Of a DNA stretch of 64,000 nucleotides, positions 36,482 through 44,717 are shown one piece after another (within the stretch, counting starts at the first letter, position 1; every line of letters starts with the position of its first letter). The notes beneath the pieces were generated by a model that was not told where the DNA came from, searched no databases, and saw only the letters and a list, made by a program, of their open reading frames with translations. The DNA lies in the NCBI GenBank assembly GCA_963839535.1, contig CAWIVF010000009.1:62001-126000 (forward strand), given 5' to 3'. This DNA is from RHKX01 sp963839535. GTDB taxonomy: Bacteria; Actinomycetota; Thermoleophilia; Solirubrobacterales; 70-9. Made by a program: the position numbers and the translations under genes.

Positions 36482-37209
36482 CTACTCGGCGAGGACCGCG
36501 GAGATCGTCGTGTCGTACATCTCGACCTCCCCGACTCGCTCGTTGCACACGAGGGCGAACTGTGGGACCCGGCGGCGAGGGGTGCCGTCACCGTCGTGAT
36601 CGAGAACCCGTTCTGCGCGAACTGCTCGTGTTGTCGACCCGTCCACCGTCGGCGTCGGCTCCCCCGGGCGGACCGATGGCGACGTCGAGAGCACGCCATC
36701 GATCTGAAATCGCAGGTTCCTTCGGCGGTCGTCCAGGGGTAGCTGTTCTGGCCACCGCCGGCGACGAGCAGGACACGGCCGGGATGCGGCAGGTTCAGAG
36801 ATCGTCGAGGCGCATTCCACGGAACGCCGTCGTTGACCGGGTCGCAGGTCGGCCGCCCGTGTAGCCGCTGCTCGCAGCACCGGTGTAGGCGGAGGGCGCG
36901 GCGCCCCGAGGCGAGCTTGTCGGCGTTCGCGGTTTCCCGCGCTGTGCGTCGCGCGTTCGACGGCGTTGTGCACGCATTCGTCGCGTTGGCCGAGCTCGGA
37001 ACCCGGCCGAGATCCGATTCGTCGACCTGGGCCCCGCCGAGGGTGTCGGGCTTCAGGTCCTTGCCCTTGAGCGAGGCGTTCTTGACGTGCTTGCTCGTGA
37101 CGCTGTTCTTCGCAAGCGTGACGGCGTACGCGCCGCTGCCGAGGGCCACGAACAGGGCGATGCACGCCACGACCATCGCTGGCGACGGACGGCGTCTTCG
37201 GGTTCTCAC
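36482..37209 (-). pseudogene. Surface-type secreted protein, disrupted
   Basis: The GTG at 37209 opens a clear N-terminus: basic residues, hydrophobic MVVACIALFVALGSGAYAV, then TLAKNSVTSKHVKNASLKGKD and LKPDTLGGAQVDESDLG. This is the hallmark of a large family of Solirubrobacterales-like surface proteins with repeated N-S-V-T-S-K strands. After about residue 75 the frame is lost. Remnants in other frames include GAASSGYTGGRPATRS, QNSYPWTTAEGTCDF and the end LVCNERVGEVEMYDTTISAVLAE. At least three indels. Whether real decay or sequence error cannot be decided here, but neighbouring genes show the same problem. Confidence 0.6.
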
Positions 37210-37289
37210 TCATGGCGTCGAAACCTATGCCACCGGTCGCCGCAGCATCGGCTAGCTTGAGCAAGAACCTCGACAGATGGGCGGAGACG

Positions 37290-38180
37290 ATGAGACGAGC
37301 AATTGCAACCCTTGCCGCTGCGGCGGGCCTCAGCCTCCTCCCGGCCGCCGCGGCGCCGAGGTGCTCTACGACCAGACCACCAACTCGGCCCCGCCGGTGG
37401 CCGACGGCGCGCAGCCCAACTTCTCGCCTCTCCAACTACTTCGGCGATCCGGACTTCGACCGGACAGCTGACGATTTCGTCGTCCCGTTCGGGGAGATCT
37501 GGACGATCGACGAGATCGACGTGACCGGCGCCCTCTCGAGCAGCCCGGTGGACTCGCAGGTCAACGCCTACATCTATTCCGACGGGTCCGGCACCCCAGG
37601 CGGCGCGATCTTCACCCAGCTCGGCATCGCGGCCACCAACAGCCCCAACTACCACGTGCCCCTCACCGGCGGGCCCGCGCTCGGCCCGGGCACCTACTGG
37701 GTCACGGTGCAGAAGGTCGTCGGCTGCGGCCCCTTCTGGAGCTGGGGAACGGAGACGGTCGGACAGGGAACGGCTGCCAAGTGGTTCACCACGAGCGGCG
37801 GGCCCGGATGCGCGGCTTTGGTCTGGCACCGGCGCCAGACCTGCTTTCCGGGCCCAGGTCACCCGGATCAGACATTCCTGCTCGGCACGCGGAGGACACC
37901 GACGGGGTCGAGACCACGATCACCAAGCGCCCGCAGAACAAGACGACCAAGCACAGGGCCAAGTACAGGTTCGTGGGCGACGAGGAGGGTGCGACCTTCG
38001 AGTGCCTGCTCCGGGGCAAGGGGCTCAGCAAGAAGCTGGAGACGTACTCGCCCCTGCACCTCACCGAAGCGGTACAAGAACCTGGACCCGGGCAGGTACC
38101 GCTTCAAGGTCCGCGGGATCGACGCGGGCGGTCGCTACGACTTCACGCCGGCACGGGACAGCTTCAAGGTCCTCGAGTAG
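37290..38180 (+). pseudogene. Secreted protein with Ig-like C-terminus, disrupted
   Basis: The ATG at 37290 follows a GGGCGGAG site and opens a signal peptide (MRRAIATLAAAAGLSLLPAAAA). After a break near 37360 the text VLYDQTTNSAPPVADGAQPN is in another frame; from 37430 LSNYFGDPDFDRTADDFVVP, DSQVNAYIYSDGSGTPGG and PALGPGTYWVTVQKVVGCG form a beta-sandwich. Near 37880 a further break leads to VETTITKRPQNKTTKHRAKY and GATFECLLRGKGLSKKLE. After another break near 38065 the end is SPKRYKNLDPGRYRFKVRG. The last part is the same Ig-like module that ends the gene at 1-427. Extracellular; function unknown. Confidence 0.6.
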
Positions 38181-38241
38181 CCGGGGGCCGAGCGGCGGGC
38201 GCTGAGAGGAGAGAGCGACGGCGCGCAGGCAGCAGATCGAG

Positions 38242-38693
38242 GTGACGGCGGAGACCACGGCCACTCCTGAGGGCGTGTTCTCGCTGCTCGCCGACGGCTC
38301 CACCTGGCCGACCTGGAGCCCGATCGAGCGGTTCGAGCTCGAGCTTGAAGGCGATCCCCCTCCGGAGGGCGTCGGCGCGATTCGCGTCGACCGCCGCGGC
38401 CGCACCGTGGGTCGCGACGAGACCACCGAGCTCCTCCCCGGCCGCCGGTTCGGCTATCGGGCGCTCTCGGGGCTGCCCGTTCGCGACTACCGAGGCAGGT
38501 CGACCTCGAGCCGCGGGACGGCGGCACGTCCATCCGCTGGTCGTCGTCCTTCGAGCCGAAGATCCCTGGAACCGGCGGGCTCCTGCGGAGGGGCATCGCC
38601 GGGTTCCTCCAGGACTGCGCCGACGGTCTCGCCGCCCACGCCGCCGACCCGCTAGAGATCCTCAGGGAACCGCCCGGCAGAATGGGCGCATGA
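38242..38693 (+). CDS. SRPBCC-family (polyketide cyclase/START-like) protein (frameshifted)
   Basis: About 150 codons. VTAETTATPEGVFSLLADGSTWPTWSP and the ERFELELEGDPPPEGVGAIR strands are typical of the SRPBCC fold, a lipid- or ligand-binding cup. After a break near 38497, VDLEPRDGGTSIRWSSSFEP and LLRRGIAGFLQDCADGLAAHA supply the rest, including the long C-terminal helix. The reading frame extends upstream to an ACG at 38218 preceded by a strong GAGAGGAGAG ribosome site (would give ARRQQIEVTAE); either ACG is used or an ATG was misread, and GTG 38242 is the first standard start. The stop overlaps the next ATG (ATGA). Confidence 0.7.
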
Positions 38694-39034
38694 GCGCCTT
38701 CGACCACCTGCCCGACTCCCGCCAGAGCCTCCTGGGGATCACCGCCGAGGGGGACGAGGCCTGGCTGATCCGCGGGATCTCGCAGAAGCCCTACACCTGC
38801 CCCGGCTGCTACGGCGGGGTCGAGATCGGCGAGGACCACGTGATCGCGCAGACCGTCCATCGCGTCGGCGGCACCGAGCACCGGCACTGGCATCGCGGCT
38901 GCGCCCAGCGGATCCTCGTCCCGCAGCTGCGCCGGCTGAAGGCCGTGAACGCCAGGGAGTCCGGGCGGGCGAAGCTGGAGAGCCGGGGCCGTCGTCCGGC
39001 CGGCAAGCGCGGGCGGCGCACCCCGCGCCGCTGA
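38690..39034 (+). CDS. Small Cys/His-rich (putative zinc-binding) protein
   Basis: 114 residues. YTCPGCYGGVEIGEDHVIAQ followed by EHRHWHRGC supplies a CxxC and HxHWHxxC set that should bind zinc. This resembles small actinobacterial proteins with a CPGC...HWH..C layout, sometimes labelled ATP/GTP-binding without proof. The C-terminus is strongly basic (KRGRRTPRR), suggesting nucleic-acid contact. ATG overlaps the stop of the SRPBCC gene. The 3' end is 1 base from the convergent lipoprotein gene. Confidence 0.7.
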   Translation: MSAFDHLPDSRQSLLGITAEGDEAWLIRGISQKPYTCPGCYGGVEIGEDHVIAQTVHRVGGTEHRHWHRGCAQRILVPQLRRLKAVNARESGRAKLESRGRRPAGKRGRRTPRR

Positions 39035-39035
39035 G

Positions 39036-40013
39036 CTAGTTGACCTCGTCGATCGCGGCGTTGAGCTCGTCGGCGCTGAAGGCGCCTTCGATCCGAGTCG
39101 TGATCTTGCCCTCGGAGTCGATCACGAAGAGCCAGGGCTCCGACTGGAGCTTGAAGGCCTGGACCTGCTCGTTCGGCCCCTTGCTGATCACGTTGTCCTT
39201 GTAGATCTCCATGTGGATGAAGGCCGCGTCGTCGGGCCGCTCGCTCTTGACCTCCTCGGCGATGTCGACGACCGGGCCGCAGACGCGGCTCATGCAGAGC
39301 GCCGGGGTCGCCAGCAGCAGGACGATCGGCTCCTTGCCGAGCACGTCGGCGTAGTCGATGTCGTGCATCGTGTCCGGCGGCTGGCGGGTGTCGATCTTGG
39401 TCAGGTCGCCGCCGACGTCCTCCACCGTGGGGGTGCTGATCATGGGGGCCTTGTCGCCCTCCTGGGGAATCTCGGGGAACTGCCCGACGACGGCGCTCGT
39501 GTTCGCATACGTCCAGGAGAGGGAGCCGTCCTCGTCGCGGATCATCGCCAGGATGCGCCACTCGCCCTTGTCCTCGAGCTGCACGTCAGCGGTGTAGACG
39601 GTCGTCGCGGCGTCGGGGTCGGTGGTCGTCGACACCGATGCGAAGGCGGGCTTGGTCTCCAGCGACGCTGCGGTCGCCGGGAACGGGCCGAGCGCCTCGC
39701 CGTCCGGCTTGGCGGCATAGAGCGCGACCTGGGCATCGGGCACGTTGCTGTGCTCGACCGTGAAGACGCCGAAGCCGTAGCGGTTCTCACCGGGCTCGAA
39801 GACCTGCTCGGAGGGCAGGACGACGAGATCGCTCTCCTTCACGTCCTCGGTCAGCTGCGCGAACGTCTTGCCCTTGGCGGCCGGGAAGTCCGCGGCGTCG
39901 GGGGTGGCCGCCGTCGAGGGCGACGAGTCCTCGCCGCCGCAGCCGGCGATCAGGAGGGCGGCCACGGGCGCGGTGAGCAGGGCGCGGCGGATTGCTGTCC
40001 TCGGGGAGAGCAC
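39036..40013 (-). CDS. Thioredoxin-fold lipoprotein
   Basis: 325 residues, intact. The lipoprotein signal ends LLIAGC followed by GGEDSSPS. The first half (about 40-190) is a beta-rich domain (ENRYGFGVFTVEHSNVPDAQV, VYTADVQLEDKGEWRIL). The second half is thioredoxin-like (KEPIVLLLATPALCMSRVCGPV, FIHMEIYKDNVI, SEPWLFVIDSEGKITTRIEG), with CMSRVC in place of CxxC. It may act as an exported redox or metal-handling protein. I do not recognise a named family. GTG at 40013 has a TAGGAT box 8 bases upstream. Confidence 0.8.
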   Translation of the reverse strand: MLSPRTAIRRALLTAPVAALLIAGCGGEDSSPSTAATPDAADFPAAKGKTFAQLTEDVKESDLVVLPSEQVFEPGENRYGFGVFTVEHSNVPDAQVALYAAKPDGEALGPFPATAASLETKPAFASVSTTTDPDAATTVYTADVQLEDKGEWRILAMIRDEDGSLSWTYANTSAVVGQFPEIPQEGDKAPMISTPTVEDVGGDLTKIDTRQPPDTMHDIDYADVLGKEPIVLLLATPALCMSRVCGPVVDIAEEVKSERPDDAAFIHMEIYKDNVISKGPNEQVQAFKLQSEPWLFVIDSEGKITTRIEGAFSADELNAAIDEVN

Positions 40014-40021
40014 GACGCGAG

Positions 40022-40027
40022 ATCCTA
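40022..40027 (-). promoter_or_regulatory. Leaderless -10 box for the thioredoxin-fold lipoprotein
   Basis: Minus strand TAGGAT ends 8 bases before the GTG at 40013. Confidence 0.55.
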
Positions 40028-40118
40028 GGGAAGCCGCCTCACCGCTCTCTAAAGGAGGGGCGGTTAGGCTGCCGGGCGCTCAACCCGAGCACTGAATTTC
40101 CGAGCGGAAGGAGAGGGC

Positions 40119-40853
40119 GTGGCTGAGAGAGCGGCACTCGTTACCGGAGGATCGAGCGGGATCGGCCTGGCGATCAGCCGGGCCCTCGCCGAGGACGGCT
40201 ACGCGGTGACGGTGTCGGCGCGCCGTCCCGACAAGCTCGAGGCCGCGGTGCGCACGCTCGCCGACGACGGACTCGAGGTCGCGGCGGCCGCCGCCAACGT
40301 CGCCTCCGAGGACGACGTCAAGGCGCTGATCGCGGGACACAAGGACCGCTACGGCCGCCTCGACGTGCTCGTCAACAACGCCGGCGTCGGGATCGGCGGC
40401 GCGATCGAGGACGTCGAGACGAAGAAGCTCGACATGCAGCTCGACGTCAACCTCCGCTCCTACGTGATCGCGATGCGCGAGGCGATGCCGCTGCTCAAGC
40501 AGGCCGGCGGCGAGCACGGCAAGGCGCTGATCGTCAACACCGCCTCGATCGCCGGCAAGGGCGGGCAGGGCTGGCTCGCGGTCTACTCGGCGACGAAGGC
40601 CGGCGTGATCGGGCTGAGCCAGGCCACGCAGATGGAGGTCGGCAAGGACGGCATCCAGGTGACCGCCCTCTGCCCCGCCTTCGTCGACACCCCGATGACC
40701 GAATGGGTCCAGGGCCAGGTCAAGCCGGAGGAGATGATCCAGCCGGAGGATCTGGCCGAGACGGTCCGCCTGCTGCTGCGGACGTCGCGCTACTGCCTGA
40801 TCCCCGAGGTCGTGTTCTCACGCCCCGGCGACCCCTCCGCCTTCGCGACCTGA
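40119..40853 (+). CDS. Short-chain dehydrogenase/reductase
   Basis: 244 residues, intact. Classical SDR: nucleotide-binding TGGSSGIG, NNAG at LDVLVNNAGVG, catalytic Ser in IVNTASIAGKGG and Y-x-x-x-K in AVYSATKAGVIGLS, then the P-x-x-x-x-T loop in LCPAFVDTPMT. It resembles FabG-like oxidoreductases; substrate unknown. SARRPDKLEAA after the second strand suggests NADP preference. The GTG at 40119 has a strong GGAAGGAGAGGG ribosome site, so unlike many neighbours it has a leader; a -10-like TAGGCT lies near 40067. Confidence 0.9.
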   Translation: MAERAALVTGGSSGIGLAISRALAEDGYAVTVSARRPDKLEAAVRTLADDGLEVAAAAANVASEDDVKALIAGHKDRYGRLDVLVNNAGVGIGGAIEDVETKKLDMQLDVNLRSYVIAMREAMPLLKQAGGEHGKALIVNTASIAGKGGQGWLAVYSATKAGVIGLSQATQMEVGKDGIQVTALCPAFVDTPMTEWVQGQVKPEEMIQPEDLAETVRLLLRTSRYCLIPEVVFSRPGDPSAFAT

Positions 40854-40864
40854 GTCGCCGCGCC

Positions 40865-41476
40865 TCAGTTGACGGTGTGGTGCGGGGCCTGGTCCGGGAG
40901 GACCTCGCCGGCCCGGCGCTCGCCGTACTGCTCGGAGGCGGCGGCCACGCGCTCGTTGTAGACGTCGAGGCTGCGGGCGGGAAGGATCCAGGCCCAGCGC
41001 GAGCGGCGGCGCAGCTCGCGGGTGCGGCTGGTCTCTCCGGTCGGAACGCGGGCGGGTCGCGGGGCCGGCGGAGCGGGTTCCACGGCGCCGCTGCGATCGG
41101 CGATCTCCGCACGCTCGCGGCGGATGCTCCCGGCGAGCGCGGTGATCGACTCGGTCGGGCCGTCCTCGACGGCGAGGCTCCCGATCAGGAGGGCGCGCAG
41201 GGTGCGCACCTCGCGCTTGGTCGCCAGCCGCGGACGGCGGGCGTCGGTGTAGCGGTCCCAGCTGCGCGCGAAGCTCGCGAGGTTGGTGCGGCCGCCGTTG
41301 CGGTGCGCGGCCAGCATCGGGCAGACGCCCTTGCTGTTCGGGTCGGCATAGGCGCCGACGATGATCGTGTTGGAGTCGATCCCGCGCAGCATCGCCTCGC
41401 GCGCGGGGCGCGGCATCGACTCGACCGCGAGCCGGAGGCGCTGGCAGGCGTTTCGGGGCTTGGACCGGCGAAGCAT
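40865..41476 (-). CDS. Conserved hypothetical protein
   Basis: 203 residues. MLRRSKPRNACQRLRLAVES, AREAMLRGIDSNTIIVGAY, GVCPMLAAHRNGGRTNLASF and ARSWDRYTDARRPRLATKRE form a compact, probably conserved N-terminal domain. The second half is a charged helix (LTALAGSIRRERAEIADRS), a Pro/Ala linker and RRRSRWAWILPARSLDVYNER. Similar proteins occur in related actinobacteria, function unknown. It has one CPM Cys and no membrane segment. Divergent from the glycosyltransferase; convergent with the SDR. Confidence 0.7.
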   Translation of the reverse strand: MLRRSKPRNACQRLRLAVESMPRPAREAMLRGIDSNTIIVGAYADPNSKGVCPMLAAHRNGGRTNLASFARSWDRYTDARRPRLATKREVRTLRALLIGSLAVEDGPTESITALAGSIRRERAEIADRSGAVEPAPPAPRPARVPTGETSRTRELRRRSRWAWILPARSLDVYNERVAAASEQYGERRAGEVLPDQAPHHTVN

Positions 41477-41586
41477 CGCTCCGCGAAGTGTGGCGGCGGG
41501 CGCCTCGGTGTGGCGCCTTCGAGCGCCGGCGCGGGACGTCGCTTGCAGAGGCAGGAGCTCGCACCTCGATCGCGAGGGGCGGCGCG

Positions 41587-42776
41587 ATGAGCGGGCGGTC
41601 GCTGCGGGTCCTCGTCGCCGCGTTCGGGGACGCCGGGCACGCCTTTCCCGCGATCGCGCTGGCGCGGGAGATGGCCGGCCGCGGCCATGAGGTGGTGGTC
41701 GAGACCTGGCGAACCTGGCGCGAGCCGGTCGAGGAGCTGGGGCTCGGCTTCCGGGCGGCCGAGGAGTACGTGGTCTTCCCCCCGCCCCCGCCCGGCGAGG
41801 GCCCGGGGGCGGCCGATGCGGCAACCGCCCTCCTCCCCCTCTTCGACGAGCTCGACCCCGACGTCGTCGTCAGCGACGTCCTCACCCTCGCGCCCTCCCT
41901 CGCCGCCGAGATGCGCGGCGTGCCGCGGGTCACGCTGGTCCCCCACCTCTACCCCGTCTACGAGCCGGCGATGCCGTTCTTCGGGATGGGGATGGCGCCG
42001 CCCCGGTCCGCCGTCGGGCGGCGGGCCTGGCGGGCGGCCCTGCCGCTGCTCCTGGCCGGGCTCCGCCGCGGGCGCACCGAGCTGAACGAGACGCGCGCCA
42101 GGGTCGGGCTGCCTCCGCAGGATCGCTTCCACGGCGGGATCAGCGATCAGCTCGTCCTCGTCGGCACGCTCCCCCAGCTCGAGTACCCCCGCCGCTGGCC
42201 GCGGGAGGTCGAGGTGGTGGGCCCACTCGAGTTCGAGATCCCCCACCCCGACATCGACCTCCCGGCGGGCGAGGATCCGATCGTCCTCGTGGCGTCGAGC
42301 ACCGCCCAGGATCCGGCCTGCGACCTGATCCGGCGGACCTTCGCGGGGCTGGCGGGCGAGCCGGTGCGGGTCGTGGCGACGACGAACGGGCACGCCCCGC
42401 CGGAGCCCATCGACGTGCCGGCGAACGGGATGCTCGTCGACTGGCTCTCCTACTCCCAGCTGATGCCCCGCAGCGCGGCGATCGTCTGCCACGGCGGCCA
42501 CGGGACGGTCGCACGAGCGCTGACCGCGGGGCGACCGCTGGTGATCTCACCCTCGATCGGGGACATGGCCGAGAACGCGCAGCGAGTCGCCTGGGCCGGC
42601 GCGGGGCTGACCGTCCCCGGGCGACTGCGACGACCGGCGTTGTTGCGCTGGGCGGTCCGGCGCGTGCTCGACGATCCGCGCTACCGCCGCCGGGCCGAGG
42701 AGATCGCGGCCAGCCAGTGGGCGCGCGGTGGGCCCGCCGGGCCGCCGACGCGGTCGAGCGCCTGGTCTCCGGGTAG
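41587..42776 (+). CDS. UGT/MGT-type glycosyltransferase (frameshift near 3' end)
   Basis: About 396 codons. GT-B fold glycosyltransferase of the UDP-glycosyltransferase-like family 1: N-terminal RVLVAAFGDAGHAFPAIALA, and the C-terminal donor-binding signature IVCHGGHGTVARALTAGRPLV followed by SIGDMAENAQRVAWAGAG. Relatives transfer sugars to lipids, carotenoids, macrolides or sterol-like acceptors. A carotenoid acceptor would fit the oxygenase 10 kb away, but this is only a guess. A break near 42730 shifts the last 15 codons; the corrected tail reads ARRAADAVERLVSG. The ATG is used with an upstream GAGGGGCGG. Confidence 0.8.
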
Positions 42777-42803
42777 TCCGCGGTCGCCGCGCCGGAGCAG
42801 CAG

Positions 42804-42876
42804 CTCCGGGGGTGGGACTCGAACCCACAACCTATCGGTTAACAGCCGATCGCTCTGCCGATTGAGCTACCCCGGA
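42804..42876 (-). tRNA. tRNA-Asn (GUU)
   Basis: 73-nt cloverleaf on the minus strand: acceptor TCCGGGG/CCCCGGA, D-arm TAGCTCAATCGGCAGAGC, anticodon loop CTGTTAA (anticodon GTT), T-arm GGGTTCGAGTCCC. Discriminator G, CCA not encoded. Confidence 0.95.
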
Positions 42877-42877
42877 A

Positions 42878-42910
42878 TGACCTTTCCGCGAGGCCGCGGA
42901 GGATCGGTCA
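42878..42910 (-). terminator. Hairpin between threonine aldolase and tRNA-Asn
   Basis: Outer TGACC/GGTCA (5 bp) and inner TCCGCG/CGCGGA (6 bp) with an AGGC loop. It lies downstream of the aldolase and directly upstream of the tRNA on the minus strand. Confidence 0.4.
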
Positions 42911-42952
42911 CCTTACAGGCAGCGGCGTGGCGCCCGCCTTCACTCGGGCCCC

Positions 42953-44002
42953 CTAGAGGGCGGAGCGGAGCGCCGCGAGCAGGGCGTCGACGTCCTCCTC
43001 GGTGGTGTCCCAGGAGCAGAGCCAGCGGACCACGTCGCGCTCCTCGTCCCAGACGTAGAAGGGGTGCTCGCCGGGAAGCTCGCGCATGAGCTGCTCGGTC
43101 GCCGGCCGCGGGAGGCGGGCGAAGACGCCGTTCGCCTCGACCGGGTGCTCGAGCTCGACGCCGTCGAGCCTGGCCACGCCACTCGCCAGCCGCAGGGCCA
43201 TCTCGTTCGCGTGGCCGGCGGTGCGCCGCCAGAGCTCGTCCTCCCCCAGCATCGCCTCGAGCTGGGCGCTGATGAAGCGGGTCTTCGAGGCGAGCTGCAT
43301 TCCCTGCTTGCGCACGTAGTCGAAGCCCTCGGCCATTCCCGGGCGCAGGAAGACGACCGCGTCGCCGAACAGGCCGCCGTTCTTGGTCGCCCCGAAGGAG
43401 AGGGCGTCGACGCCGGCGTCGACGGTCAGCTCGCGCAGGGAGACGCCGAGCGAGACCGCCGCGTTGGCGAGCCGGGCGCCGTCGACGTGCAGGAGCATCC
43501 CCAGGCCGTGAGCGGCATCGGCGATCGCCGCCACCTCGGCGACGCTGTAGACCGTGCCGACCTCGGTGGCCTGCGAGATGCTCACCACCCGCGGCTGGTT
43601 GTGGTGCTGGTCGCCGCGGCGCCCCTCCCAGCGGCCCAGGTCGGCCGGCGAGATCTTCCCGCCGGACGTCGGCAGCGTCAGCAGCTTGACGCCGGCGATC
43701 CGCTCGGGGGCGCCGCACTCGTCGACGAAGAGGTGCGCGCGCTCGGCGCAGACCACCGCCTCGTGCGGCCGGGTCATGGCGTCGACGGCGAGGACGTTGG
43801 CCGCCGTCCCGTTGAACACCGCGTAGGCCTGCGCATCGGGGCCGAAGTGCTCGCGGAAGAGCTCGTCGGCGCGCTCGGTCCAGCTGTCCTCGCCATAGGA
43901 GGCCGCGTGGCCCTCGTTGGCACGGGCGATGGCGGCGAGGATCTCGGGGTGGGCGCCCGAGCGGTTGTCGGAGGCGAAGCCCCGCGGGTCGGGGCCGGTC
44001 AT
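42953..44002 (-). CDS. ltaE: Low-specificity L-threonine aldolase
   Basis: 349 residues, intact. Fold-type I PLP enzyme: FASDNRSGAHPEILAAI at the start, the His stacking region VVCAERAHLFVDECGAPE, ATEVGTVYSVAE, LHVDGARLANAAVSLG and the PLP lysine (about K207) in LSFGATKNGG. It cleaves L-threonine or allo-threonine to glycine and acetaldehyde. The ATG at 44002 follows a CTCCACCC-type purine-poor leader, so initiation signals are weak. It lies 4 bases after an SDR gene on the same strand and is probably co-transcribed with it. Confidence 0.93.
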   Translation of the reverse strand: MTGPDPRGFASDNRSGAHPEILAAIARANEGHAASYGEDSWTERADELFREHFGPDAQAYAVFNGTAANVLAVDAMTRPHEAVVCAERAHLFVDECGAPERIAGVKLLTLPTSGGKISPADLGRWEGRRGDQHHNQPRVVSISQATEVGTVYSVAEVAAIADAAHGLGMLLHVDGARLANAAVSLGVSLRELTVDAGVDALSFGATKNGGLFGDAVVFLRPGMAEGFDYVRKQGMQLASKTRFISAQLEAMLGEDELWRRTAGHANEMALRLASGVARLDGVELEHPVEANGVFARLPRPATEQLMRELPGEHPFYVWDEERDVVRWLCSWDTTEEDVDALLAALRSAL

Positions 44003-44006
44003 GGAC

Positions 44007-44717
44007 TCACGGGTGGAGAGAGAGGCGCTGGCCGTTCATCCGCGCGCCGGAGTCGGAGCAGATGAAGGCGAGGGCATCGGCGATCGCCTCGACCGGGGTG
44101 AAGCCGGGGTACTCCTTGCGCGGGTGGGCCTCGCGCATCGAGCGGGTGAGGATCGCGTTGACGACGACGATGTTTGCGGTGGCGCCGCTCCCAGCGAACG
44201 AGTCGGCGAGCGCGAGCGTCCAGGACTCGGCTGCGGCCTTCGCCGCCGCGTAGGCGGCGTTCGTCCCCTCCGGCTTGGCCGCCTGGGCGGAGGAGACCAG
44301 CGCGAAGCGCCCGTGCCCGCTCTCGGCGAGGGCGTCGTGGAAGGCGCGCGTGGCGTACATCACGGTGCGCACCAGCAGGTCGTGGAGCCACTCGTAGTCG
44401 GCGAGGTCGAAGCTCGCCAGCGGGTCCCCGCCGCGCCAGCCGCCGACGAGGTGCATCAGCCCGTCGACATGGCCGAAGCGCTCGACCAGCGCCGCGCACC
44501 ACTCGCGGGCGGCATCCTCGTCGAGGAGATCCACCACCCGGACGTCGAGGCGCTCCTTCGGCAGGCCGAGGGCCTCCCCCACCTCGGCGAGCTTGTCGGC
44601 GTCGCGGTCGCTCAGCGCCAGCGTCGCGCCCGCATCGGCGAAGCGCCTGGCGACCTCGGGGCCGAGCCCCCCGCCGACCCCGGCGATCGCGACCACGCGG
44701 CCGTCGAGCTCGCCCAT
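44007..44717 (-). CDS. Short-chain dehydrogenase/reductase
   Basis: 236 residues, intact. Rossmann start VVAIAGVGGGLGPEVARRFADAG (glycines shifted from the usual TGxxxGxG), acidic SDRDADKL after the second strand, and the active site with SSAQAAKP and Y-x-x-x-K in AAYAAAKAAAESW. Substrate unknown. The ATG overlaps the stop of the upstream DUF6421-like gene (TGATG), so the three genes DUF6421-like, SDR and threonine aldolase look like one operon. Confidence 0.88.
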   Translation of the reverse strand: MGELDGRVVAIAGVGGGLGPEVARRFADAGATLALSDRDADKLAEVGEALGLPKERLDVRVVDLLDEDAAREWCAALVERFGHVDGLMHLVGGWRGGDPLASFDLADYEWLHDLLVRTVMYATRAFHDALAESGHGRFALVSSAQAAKPEGTNAAYAAAKAAAESWTLALADSFAGSGATANIVVVNAILTRSMREAHPRKEYPGFTPVEAIADALAFICSDSGARMNGQRLSLHP

